NCBI GenBank assembly: GCA_024114885.1
Contig: CP099423.1
Coordinates: 310,001-374,000, forward strand
Length of the DNA stretch: 64,000 bases
Source of the DNA: Septoria linicola
Taxonomy: Eukaryota > Ascomycota > Dothideomycetes > Mycosphaerellales > Mycosphaerellaceae
Direction of reading: 5' to 3'
Part shown: positions 13,100 through 23,738 of the stretch, piece after piece
How positions within the stretch are numbered: position 1 is the stretch's first letter
How the letters are laid out: every line of letters starts with the position of its first letter
Translations under genes and position numbers: made by a program
The notes under the pieces: generated by a model
Databases searched by the model: none
What the model saw: only the letters and a program-made list of their open reading frames with translations
What the model was told of the DNA's origin: nothing

Positions 13100-15100
13100 C
13101 TAAATCCTTAACTCTAGTATGTCTCCTATTAAGGTCCTACTCTACGAAATATACTTTAGGTCTAGGAATACTAATAATCTACGTAGATCGCGCGTAGTTA
13201 ACCTATACGACCTTCGGCGCGCCTATCTAGGTAGTCGAGCCTCTAGGGCCGGACGGCTTTAATAGTACCGCGGGCGTATTCTAGTAATCTAAGGTACCGC
13301 GAGGCGTCTAATCGGAGCTTTTCTTAATAGAACCTAGAACTACTTACGTTATGTCGCGGTTAGTCTACTATTAACGCTACTTATCGCTTACTAGGTAGTC
13401 TAGGTACTCTACGGCCTAGCCTCCTATCCTATAAAGACGTAATACCTAGTTAATATAGAAGATCCGAGGCGTTATCCCGTCCTATTTTAGATACTAGATT
13501 ATAATATACTTACCGGTTATACCCTTGACTATTAACCTCTTATTAATATTACAGGTTAACTATCCTTACGTAATTATATACTCAACTAACGAGTAGAAGT
13601 TAGCTATATAGTTAAATCCGTAGTAGATATAGTAGCGACCTTTTATATACTCCGCGACCTATAGCGAAACATACTCTAAGTACGCCCTAATCGTTATAGC
13701 CTACTATTACTATTAGTTACTATTATCTTAGATAGTAGGCGACATATATTGTCTAGTAGGTTGAATAGCCGTAGGGGCTAAGCTATACTCGCCCTTCCGC
13801 TTTAGAAGTATTAGATTATTAATAGTTAACTTATTAAAGTTACAGACTAGGTCGTTATTAGTCTATATTAGTCTAACTATGACTTCTATAGCTTCTATAG
13901 GTCGGCCTTCTATAATAGACTTCTATAAGGACTTAAGTTAACTATAGTTACGAGCCTACTCTGTCCGGAAACTATCTTCTCCTTTAATAAGGTCCTTAGC
14001 TAACTTAAAGATCTTCTCGAATAGTTTATAGGTCTCTAGCTTATACGGATAGATTCTATACTTAGTATAGAGTTTCTTAGATATCGCTACCGGTACTCTA
14101 TTTAGTAAGAGCCTTGATCTCTTACGCTTACTTATATCTTCTAGGTTAATAGAGTCTAAAGTAAGACGGAACTAGCGAAGGAACTCTTTTAAGTTATTAC
14201 CTTCTATCTTCCTCTTTTAGTAGAGCTACTCTAGGTACTCTCTAGATCGAATAAGATAGTAGGTATTACTCTTAATAAAGTAATTAAGGAAGGCAGTCTC
14301 GAATGTCTTCTATAACTTATACTCTAAACGCCGAATCTCCGGACGTAGTATAATATAGTAGTTAATAATAAGGCGCTTAATAGTATCCTCGTACGAAGGC
14401 TCCTAGAGACTATAGTACTTACTTATTAACTTAAACCGCTCTAGGAACTTAGTAGTATTTTCTCTAGTAAAGTAGTAGTTTTAATTAGTGCCTAGTATTA
14501 GCGGCTTTAGTTTATTCGCTTCGAGGACTTACTATAAGAGGGAAGCGAACTCTAGCTAGGTGCCTATTATAGGTTACTAAATAGGTCCTAACTAAGCTAG
14601 CTATCCTCGAGTATCGATATACCCTTCCGCTAGAACGCTATCTATAGACTAGCTCTTTACCTTAGAATTATTAGAGATCTAGCTATCTACGAGAGAAGAT
14701 ATAATAGGCTAGTTACTTTAGAAGTAGTAGCTTATAGTAAGTTAGGCAAGGTAGTAATAGTCGTATTCGTCTACCTCTTCTATAGGCGCGAATATAAGTT
14801 ACCCTTTCGGTCTATAGGTTAAAAGGATCTAAGGACTCGATATATAGCGCTCTAGCGCGATTAATTCCTCGTCGGGCCTCTAGGGGCTAGACTATCCGCG
14901 CTAGAAGCGTACGTTAGGCAATTTTAACTAAGCTAGTAATCTCGACTATTTTTTTAACTTTCTTAATATCCTCCGTCCTAATACGGATATTAAGGACAAA
15001 CCTTTTATAGCTCCTAGGAATCGGCTACCTCGTAGGTAATCCGTAGTAGCTCCTTCCTAGTTAACTAACAATTCTAATTTCCTTAGGTAATTTAGAGCCC
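13100..15100 (-). pseudogene. Gypsy-1 gag relic with all-tyrosine zinc knuckle
   Basis: This is the capsid/nucleocapsid region of Gypsy-1, which would package the element RNA. The diagnostic feature is a former CCHC zinc knuckle at 13593-13634. Spacing is C-x2-C-x4-H-x4-C, but all four ligand codons now read Tyr, the result expected when TGT/TGC and CAT/CAC lose their TG or CA. The upstream part (about 15,000-13,700) is the expected capsid and has no motif I can assign. No ATG survives near the expected start. Limits are approximate. Confidence 0.68.
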
Positions 15101-15130
15101 GGCGCCTCTTCTTAGCTAGTTTTTTAGTAT

Positions 15131-15154
15131 TAAACGTATACCCGTATACGTTTA
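15131..15154. other. Perfect hairpin in Gypsy-1 5' leader
   Basis: Two 11-bp arms, TAAACGTATAC and GTATACGTTTA, are separated by CC. The hairpin sits about 220 nt inside the 5' LTR, in the expected untranslated leader or gag start. It is conserved in Gypsy-3 (57932-57955) with a TC loop. A role in RNA packaging or dimer formation is only a possibility. Confidence 0.55.
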
Positions 15155-15353
15155 TAGCCTACGCTACGTAGAGTCGGTCGTTACCTTCTTTGCGCGCTAG
15201 TACTATAGTAGTTCCTAAGGCGTTTCTTTGTTCTACCTATAATCCTTATAGTACTATATCTTCCTATATAATAAGTCCTTACGCTAAGGCCGCGTTACCT
15301 TAGACGTATTACGCGCGATATAGCGCGACTTCTAGTTCCTTGTAAGGCGTATA

Positions 15354-15376
15354 GTAGCCCTACCTTCGGCTCCTTA
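15354..15376 (-). other. Candidate Gypsy primer-binding region
   Basis: Directly inside the 5' LTR the minus strand carries AGCCGAAGGTAGGGC. The same block follows the 5' LTR of Gypsy-2 (about 34992-35012) and, with one change, Gypsy-3 (about 58155-58177), although the LTRs of Gypsy-2 are unrelated. Its position fits a tRNA primer site. Which tRNA is matched could not be decided. Confidence 0.4.
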
Positions 15377-15818
15377 TATAGCACGTAAACCTATAACTAA
15401 CCTAGAGGTAGTAGTATATAAGTCTATACGTAGGTCGTAGAGCCGGAGTCGGGCGATAGCCCTACGTAGTAGTTAGTAGCAGGTATAGTAGGTAGATTAG
15501 CGGCGTGCCTACGACGCGTCGTCGCGGAGGTATACGTCGGTAGCTATAGTAGGCCGTATAGGCTATAAGCCTATTAGGATCGTATAGTAGCGGCGCTAGC
15601 GGAGGACAGGTAGGAAGTAGAACAAGTTATTAAACAATACTATATTATATAATCGCTAAGTAGTAACCTAAGTAGTCCTCTCTAACCTTAGTAGTAGTAG
15701 TATAAAGGATAATAGTCTCTAACCTCTATAGTAAGCTCGAAAATCGCCCTTATACGCCTAGGTAGTAGTAGCCGCTATAGGCCTACCTACTAGGTATAGG
15801 GACGCCTACCGCGTTATA
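15377..15818 (-). repeat. Gypsy-1 5' LTR (442 bp)
   Basis: This is the partner of 4588-5029. It ends GCGTTATA before the CTAC duplication, where Copia A resumes. It would have carried the promoter for minus-strand transcription of the element. Confidence 0.93.
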
Positions 15819-15863
15819 CTACCTAGAATAGAATATAGCTAAACCTATATCTATTTTATCTAG
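15819..15863 (-). mobile_element. Copia A, 45-bp sliver between two Gypsy insertions
   Basis: These 45 bp match the gag portion of Copia D around 46870-46915. They join Copia A at 4587 to Copia A at 35292. The sliver begins with the Gypsy-1 TSD (CTAC) and ends with the Gypsy-2 TSD (CTAG, 15860-15863). Two independent Gypsy insertions therefore landed only about 40 bp apart. Confidence 0.9.
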
Positions 15864-16142
15864 TAATAGATAATAACTACCCTAATACTAACCCTCTAGG
15901 TAGGTATAAGAGTAGCTATTATAGAATAAGACCTGTTCGGAGAGTAATAGTCTTGTAATACGTAGTTAAATAGTAGTAACGAGCTTAAACTAGTAGCCCT
16001 AGGACTAAGAGCCTTATACTAGGACCGTAGGACATTAAATTAATTAAGTAGAGTAAACATTTCTATCTTAGAAACGAGCTACTACCTTACTTTTATACTA
16101 AAGTTACTAAGTACGGTATATAGATAGGCCTTTACCTTACTA
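15864..16142 (-). repeat. Gypsy-2 3' LTR (279 bp)
   Basis: It pairs with 35013-35291 over exactly 279 bp, with differences mostly of the transition type. It begins TAATAGATAA and ends CTTACTA. Confidence 0.93.
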
Positions 16143-17443
16143 ATCCTTCCTTTCTTAGTATCTAACTAGACACCTAACTACCTATAGAGCCTTCTTAGAA
16201 TTACTTAAAACTAGCTAGTTTTCTTATTAAAGTCTATTAAACTTTTAATTAGAGGCCTATTAAATAGTTACCTTTTCTAACGATAACTACTAAAAACACC
16301 TTCTTAGATCCGATTATTATTCGCTAGACGCTACTCTTCTACTATATTCTTAGAGATCTCCTTAGGAACAGCCTCTCTCTTCTTCGATACTAATACTTCT
16401 AAGTTACTATCTACGCTTATAAAGCTAGCTTCGTTAAATACGTACTCCTTAATATCTATAGCTATAGCGTAGGTAGTATCGAATTAAGCTTTAGCTATAG
16501 TCTACTATTTAGCTATATAGACCTTAAACTCCTCCTTACTTATACTAAAGAGCTTCTTTATCTCTATACTTACTACCTAATCCGCTTATAGAACTCGGCC
16601 TACTAAGGTATTAGAAATCGGGCCTAGGCTAATTAGAAGTACCTTAGTAGCGAAAGGCTTTATTACTCGTATAGGGTATATAGTGCCTAAAGCTATAAAA
16701 GATATTCGCTCGCGATAGAGATATACGCCGTAGACCGTAGAAACGTTAATACGATTACTATTAGGTAACTTATCTAATACTTGACCCTTAGGGTAGGCTA
16801 GAAATACTATCGGAATTATACGATACTCGTTGTCTACGCGAGTATACTACTAAGGAAGGTAGAGGTACGAAATAACTAGCGAGCCCGTATTAGTATAAGG
16901 GTTCTTCTAACTAAGATTAAGATTAGCTTTTATATCGTCGGTAATTACTAGAGCTATAGTCTCGACGAAGCCTATATTATAGCTTTACTTATTAGAGATA
17001 ATACGCCTTACTAGCTACTTTGCCTCCTTAGGGTTAAAGAGCCCGTTACTAGCCGCGTTAGAGGTTAGTAAAAGTCGTCCTCTATCGCTAGTATTATCTA
17101 GAGAGATCGTAAACTAAACCTAATTAAGGTCCTTCTCCTTAAGTAGTATATTCTCGTTTAAGGCGATATACTAGAAGCTGTTAGGGTAGTTAGAACTAGC
17201 CTTATCGTCGAAGATATAAAAGGTAGTAGATAGGTAGGCTACGTATTTAACGGTCGTGTACGGAGTAGTAACTAGCTAATATAGCTATAGTAGAGGATAC
17301 TAGCGAAGAAGCTATTAGGACAGCGAGTACTATATACCGCGAGACTAACTATACTAACTAATAGCTATATTATACTATCGATATACTATAAACTCCTACC
17401 GTATAGCTTCGAGTAAAGAGTCTAGGATCTAAAATAGGCCTCT
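16143..17443 (-). pseudogene. Gypsy-2 extra frame, distal part (3' of Copia E)
   Basis: This is the continuation of the Gypsy-2 region downstream of integrase, cut off from 23739-26340 by Copia E. It is CG-containing, RIP-altered and full of stops. No domain was recognised. The last five bases (CCTCT, 17439-17443) are the left TSD of Copia E. Confidence 0.5.
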
Positions 17444-17720
17444 TATTAAGAATATATCCTAGATAGTTAGTCTAGACATAGATATCTAAGTATAGTTCTA
17501 GATACCTAAGGCATCTACCTAAGGCTTAGTAAGAGGTATATCTTGCTTCTCTTTCTTCTCTTCTTAGATAACTAACTTAATTAACTTTGTATTTAGTTCC
17601 TAGTATATTACTACTACACTATATATATAAGTTAGTTTAAGATTAATCCCCTATTCTTCTTTACTACGCTATACCCTCCTTGATATTATATAGTATATAA
17701 TACGCCCTCTACTTTTAATA
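17444..17720 (+). repeat. Copia E 5' LTR (277 bp)
   Basis: It begins TATTAAGAATA and ends CTTTTAATA, which was TG...CA before RIP. It matches the 3' LTR (23462-23738) and, inverted, the LTRs of Copia A, B, C and D. Confidence 0.94.
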
Positions 17721-17732
17721 GGTTATAAGCTT
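17721..17732 (+). other. Copia E primer-binding site (half-tRNA type)
   Basis: The bases next to the 5' LTR begin GGTTATAAGC. In Copia D the same site (47973-47984, minus strand) reads GGTTATAAGCCC. This is one RIP-type G-to-A change from the complement of the anticodon arm of initiator tRNA-Met (GGGCTCATAACC), the primer type known for Drosophila copia. Confidence 0.65.
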
Positions 17733-17999
17733 AGGTTTATATACTAAATAGGAGTAACCTATATTAGTATAGGTTACTTATATCTCTTATAGTTTATAGA
17801 AAATATTTAGAGCCTAGAAGTTTCCTTAACTATATTACTAACGAAGCTAGTTTATACCTAGTAGTATATAAGTTAGTAAAGATCTCTATAAGATAGTAGT
17901 ATATTTCTACTTTATTAATACCTACCTAGTTCTCTACTATTATACCTAGTATTACTAGAGTTAGAAGAGGCTACCTAGCCTTCCTACTACCTAGTAGTA

Positions 18000-20900
18000 G
18001 AAACTCTACTAAGAGAGAAAGATCTAAGTCTTAGTAATTTCTAAATACGAGGAATCTCTATCTCTTAGAGCTAGTCTCTCTATTATAAGAAATTACTCTT
18101 CTCTAGAATTCTTAGCTAGTCTAAAGTATTCTACTAATTATTTATTCTATTTACCTATTTCTATAATAGACTAAGAGGACAAGAAGAGCTAAAGGATTCT
18201 AATCCTAGATAGAACTAACTAGAAGAAATAGTTTAAGCTATAGATAGATAAGCTAGAAAGAAAGGACTAGTTTTAGGTAATTAGCTAACTAATTATTAGA
18301 GAGAACCTATATATAGTTTAGTAGGATACTAGTCTCTAGATATATATTACCTAGAATTAATACTATTTAAAAGATAATATAGTATATAGCTTTAGTATTA
18401 GATATAGTATTAGTAAAGATAATAAGATAGAGCTAGAGATATAGTATATTACTATATTAGTAGCTAAGATATAGGTAATTCTCTAGAACAAGTATAATAG
18501 AGTCCTAAAGTCCTATACTATAGGTCTAATTAAGTAGTTTATTATATATAGGATATTACCTAATAAGATAATTAGGGAAGTATAGAGATACCTTAAAGGC
18601 CTAGGGAAGAGGATTACTAAGATTAATCTTTAGGAAACTTACTATTAGAGCTAAGAGAAAAGGCTAAAACATCTCTTATAGTCTTTACCTATATTATACT
18701 AAGTAGCTAAGAATACTATTATAACCTAACTATCCTTAGATATAGATATTATTCTTCTTCTATTTAAGTCCTAAGAGGTAAGAGATAATCTAGATAAGAT
18801 AGATATAGGTTTAGCTATATTCTATCCTAAGTAGCTCTATTAAGGAAAGTCTCTATTAATATACTAACTTTATAAGAAAGGGAAGTACTAGTTAAAAGAT
18901 TATCCTAACCTCTCTACTACTAAGAAACTATTCTAGTAGAGAAATAGTACTAAGAACTAGAAGGACTTTTAGAGATTATTCTTTAGAGAGAAAGTTAGAA
19001 GATCCTTTTTACTAAAGAATACTAGATATATTAAGAAAGCTATCTATAAGTTATTATTATATAATAAGCTAAAGAAGGCTATCTAGAGAATAAGTAAGTA
19101 GCTTTAGAGGATAGAAAATCCTAGAAAGCTTCTAAAGAAAGGATTTTTAGCCTAGGAGTCTAGTTCTAGTTCTAATTCTAGAACTTATTCTAGTTCTAAA
19201 AGTAATAATAATTCCCTATTAGAAGATAATAACTAAGATAAGTTGGCCTATTCTATAATTAAGGCTAAAGGTAAGTTATTATTCTAAGAATAGCTCTTAG
19301 ATTCCTATATCTTATCCTATATAACTAATTAACTATCCTTCTTTAGATTAGTAAAGCTACTAAGGAAGAAAGTATAGATTAAGGTAGGAGGAGGATACCT
19401 CTATATAACCTACTCTAGACTAGTATAGATAAAAGGAATCTTAGAAAGAGAAGTTCTATTTAATAGAATACTATTTGTTCCTAATCTTAGAGTAAATCTT
19501 ATATTATAGGATTAGTTTAGTAAGTAATTTAGAGTCTAAAAGCCTAACTTTACTCTTACCTCTCTAGATAGCTAAATAGTTATAAAGACTAAGCTAGTTA
19601 GAGGTATTCTATTTGTTAGTAAGATATTACCTCTCTTATAGGAAAAGTTATATTACTTACTATATAATCCTATAGAGGTTAATAATACCTATACTACCCT
19701 ATTAGAGAAGGATCTAAAATAGTAGAAGCTATAGTATAGAAGATTTATATATTTTAGAAGAGGGTTACTCTTAAACCTTTATAAAGTTACTAACCTAAAG
19801 GAAAGAATTCTAATTCCTAGCTAGGAAGAGTATAAGTATAAGATCTATATAATAGGTAAAATAAAGAAATACCTAGGTAAGTCTATTAAGAGAAGACCTA
19901 AAAGATTAGCCTTTATATTAGTAGATATCTATAGACTATTACTATTATTAGTAAAAGGTTTTATATAGTAGCTTAAGATCGTTAATAACTTCTTAAGAAA
20001 GAAATAGGTATTTCTACTTAAGGCTAGATTAGATATACTAACTACTCTTTAGAACTAGAGGATTAAGGTAGAAAGGTAGTTAGTAGCACTCCTTAAGTCT
20101 ATAAGGGCTAATAATACTAGAGAGATTACTACTTTAATTAAATAGTAGGAGAAGGACTTTAGAATTACTCTTAAGCTAACTAAGGCCTATAATTTACTCT
20201 AGAATAGAGTAGTTAAGAGGTCTATCTAAATATTAGAGGCCTCTATTAGAGTAATACTTAAAGAGAGTAAGATACCTATTAAGTTTTAGCTAGAAGCTCT
20301 TAAAGTATAGGTATATATAAGGAACAAGCTCCTAAATAGATCTAATATTAAGAGATTTAAGCTCTTACCTAATAAAGCTTTTAATAGAATTAAACTAATA
20401 GTCTCTTACCTTAAGGTATAGGGATATAGAGCTATAGTATATATAGATATAAGAGTATAGCCTTAGTAGGTAAGAAGTAATAAACTAATAAATAGAGGAA
20501 AGGATACTATATTTATTAGATACTATAATAATATAGTAAAAGTATAGAAGTTCTAGGAGCTAGATATAAAGGCTATTAAGTAGTATACTAATATAATCTT
20601 CTTTAAAGACAAGCTAGATAGAGAATTAAACTTAAATATTAAGATTAAGAATCTCTCTAGTTTAGCTCTAGAAAGAAGACCTATTAGAAGGCTAAGAACT
20701 ATTAGCTAGCCTACTCTATAAGCTAGTAGGAGTACCCTAGGTACTCCTAGTCTAAGCTAGTAGAAGCTTTTTCTCTTTTAGCTATTAGTATAGGTTTAGA
20801 AAGGAAAGAAACTCTTTATATAACTTCTACTTCTACTAGAAGATATAGGAGAGTATAGAAAATTCCTAGACTAAAGGAAAGTTAAGAAAGAATCTAAGAA

Positions 20901-22840
20901 TTCTACCTAAGAAACTATAGAGATAGATTAGGAATAGATAGTCCTAAGGTAAACTCTTAGAAAGAGGAAAGTATTCTAAAAACTTAATAGATTTAACTAG
21001 AAGCTAAAGCTAATTAGGCTTAAGTTAGATTAGAATAGTTAGCTAGATAAGGAAATGCTTCTAGAGTATTAGGCTTTCTTCTTAGCTATAAGCTCTATTA
21101 ACCTAGATATCCTATAGGACTTAGAATTCTTAGAGGAAGTTAAAGAGATTATATTCTCTACTACTAAAGAAGTAGGAATATATAAATAGGAGGTTCTAAT
21201 CCTAAAGAACTATAAGGAAGTAGTAAGTAATCCTAAATAGGGTTATCTCTAGTAAGAAGCTATTTAGAAGGAGCTAGATATACTTATAAGTAATAATACC
21301 TAGACTATAGTAGTCCTACTAAAAAGGCTAACTTAGTTACCTTAAAATAGGTCTTTAATATTAAGAGAAAACTTAGTAGTACTATTAAAAAGTTTAAAGT
21401 AAGACTAGTTATAAGAGAGTTCTCTTAAAAGTATAGAGTAGACTATATAGAAACTTTTGCCTCTATAGTTAGGTAGGATACTCTAAGAGGATTTATAGCT
21501 ATAGTCTATAAGAAGGACCTAGTTCTATACTAAGTAGATATAAATAATATATTTATAGAGAGTACCCTATATAAGGATATCTATATAATCCTACTACTAG
21601 GTATTAACCTACTAACTAGTATAGTCTTATAAGTTCTAAGGAGTCTCTATAGGCTAAAGTAAGCTATAAGAGACTAGAATTAGCTATATATATTAAAGCT
21701 GAAAGGAATAGGATTCAGATAATTAGAAGTAGACCTATGTCTTCTAATCTATAAGAAAAGGAAAGACCTAATAATCCTAATCTATATTAATAATATACCT
21801 ATTACTATAGAGAGACTAGAAGATGTCCTCTAGTTTAAAGACTAACTTAGTAAGGTCTTTAAGATTAAAGATCTTAGAGAACTAGACAAGATTCTTAGAA
21901 TAAGACTAATAAGAAGTAGATAGTAAGGCTAGCTAAAACTTAACTAGAAGTACTATATCTAAGAGAACCTAGCTAAGATAGGAATAGGCTAAGAAACTAT
22001 ATTACTAACTCTTTTACTAATAGATAGCTATAAAAGTCTAAAGCCTACTAGACTAAATAATAAAAGATATAATAAATAGGAGTACTAATCTATTATTAGA
22101 ATATAGATATAGCTTATAACTATTATAAGACTAGACATCTTATTTACCCTTAGAAGATTAAGCTCCTATATTAGTAATCTAATAGTAGGACATATAAAGG
22201 CTCTAAAGAAGCTAACTAGATACCTAAGATTAAACCTAGACCTTAGTTTAAGATACTTAAGGAATAGTTAAGGCTGTTTTACTAGATATATAGACTCTAA
22301 CTATATAATAGATAAGACTAATAGAGTCTTAATCCTTAGATATACTTTCTTCCTCTATAGTATACTAATCTTCTAGATAAGTAAGAAGTAGAAATCTATA
22401 GCTATATCTATAATAGAAGCTAAATATATAGCTATAGGAGTATATATAAAACAGTTATAGTTCCTTAGTACTCTTTTAAGAGAGCTTAGATACCTAGAGT
22501 TAGTAGGAGAATGTTCTTACTAACTAAGGATCCTTAGTAACTAGGAAACTATTACTAGAATTAGGCTAATTTAGCTAAAAGATAATAACTAAGCTACCCT
22601 TACTCTAGTTAAGGACTTATATATTTATAATAAGTCTAAACATATTAATATCTTATATAATGCTATAAGAAAGCTCTAGTAGAATAGACTTATCTCTATA
22701 GAATATATAAATATAAAAGAGATAGTAGTAGATAGTCTTACTAAGCTAAAGAATAGACTATAGTTTTAGGAGTTTATAAGGCAGCTCTACCTTATATAAG
22801 AGATATATAAAAGATAACTCTAAGCTTTAGAGTTAGACTA
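18000..22840 (+). pseudogene. Copia E gag-pol relic (Gag-PR-IN-RT-RNase H)
   Basis: A single former reading frame encoded Gag, then pol in Ty1/copia order. The Gag knuckle (18862-18903, C-x2-C-x4-H-x4-C spacing) has all four ligands changed to Tyr. A protease-like L-L-D-S motif follows at about 19280. Integrase (about 19850-20750) has its catalytic Glu changed to Lys (20215-20217). The RT active site reads Y-I-N-N (21783-21794). RNase H (about 22250-22700) is recognised by the I-I-E-A-K-Y-I-A-I block. TAG and TAA stops are frequent throughout and no start codon is usable. The 5' limit is a guess; the domain order is secure. Confidence 0.82.
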
Positions 22841-23461
22841 AGAGGAGTCTAAAAGAAAGATTTTAGTTACTTAACTCCTCCTTAGTTAGACTTTATAAAG
22901 TCCTAAATTCTCTTACTAATATTAGACCTATTACTAACTATAATATTACTATATAGTACCTAGCTAAACTAGACACCCTCTAAGGCTAAGTACTAGTTAA
23001 TATTAAAGACCTCCTCTATAGTAGCTATTATCTTTACTACTAGTATATAGTTACTCTACTCCCTAGCTTAATATAAGATCCTTATAGCTAAGAATAGTAT
23101 ACTCTAAAGGCTATTAGGGAACTAAGAAGCTATATAGAATATAACTAAGTAAGGGACTAGGCTATAAGGAATCTAGAGAGCTATTAGAATTAGCTATAAG
23201 AAAGGATAAAGGCAACTTACTAGATAGTCTATGTCCTAAATAATCTACTCCTATATAAGAGAAAAGGAAGATCTTATAGAAGGTATTTCTTTTACCTTTT
23301 TATAAGAGATAGTAGTATAGAAAGTTTGTTAGATTAATAGTTAGTACTGTCTAGTTATTAGTCTAAAAAGTAAGTACTTAATAACTAATTAAGATTAGGA
23401 CTAGTATTTAAGTACTATAGATAATCTATTAAAAGATCTAACTATATAGTATAAGTAGGAG

Positions 23462-23738
23462 TATTAAGAATATATCCTAGATAGTTAGTCTAGATATAGA
23501 TATCTAAGTATAGTTCTAGATACCTAAGGTATCTACCTAAGGCTTAGTAAGAGGTATATCTTACTTCTCTTTCTTCTCTTCTTAGATAACTAACTTAATT
23601 AACTTTGTATTTAGTTCCTAGTATATTACTACTATACTATATATATAAGTTAGTTTAAGATTAATCCCCTATTCTTCTTTACTACGCGATACCCTCCTTA
23701 ACATTATATAGTATATAACACGCCCTCTACTTTTAATA
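23462..23738 (+). repeat. Copia E 3' LTR (277 bp)
   Basis: This is the direct repeat of 17444-17720. It is preceded by a short purine stretch, AAGTAGGAG, which is the expected polypurine tract for plus-strand priming. It is followed by the CCTCT duplication. Confidence 0.94.

Larger units (their letters stand above)
4588..15818 (-). mobile_element. Gypsy-1, complete nested Ty3/gypsy element (11.2 kb, RIP-inactivated)
   Basis: A complete minus-strand LTR retrotransposon is inserted in Copia A. It has 442-bp LTRs at both ends, beginning TATAG and ending GTTATA (TG...CA before mutation). It is flanked by a 4-bp TSD, CTAC, at 4584-4587 and 15819-15822. The minus-strand order is 5' LTR, leader, Gag with zinc knuckle, protease, RT, RNase H, integrase, an extra reading frame, 3' LTR. 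This gene order defines Ty3/gypsy. It is less mutated than its sister Gypsy-3: more CA, TG and CG remain. It is CG-rich, unlike the Copia elements around it. Confidence 0.92.
17444..23738 (+). mobile_element. Copia E, complete Ty1/copia element (6.3 kb, plus strand)
   Basis: This is the only plus-strand element. It has two 277-bp LTRs and a perfect 5-bp TSD, CCTCT (17439-17443 and 23739-23743), inside Gypsy-2. It is full length and heavily RIP-altered. It serves as the plus-strand reference for the Copia family: LTR, primer site, gag-pol in one frame, purine tract, LTR. It sits at nesting depth five (C, B, A, Gypsy-2, E). Confidence 0.94.

Noticed and set aside
4588..15818. Reading Gypsy TSDs as 5 bp (ACTAG, GCTAC/ACTAC)
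   Set aside because: Five-base readings would require the LTRs to end in T rather than A (CA before RIP), and one pair would mismatch. Four-base CTAG/CTAC with TG...CA ends fits all three elements.
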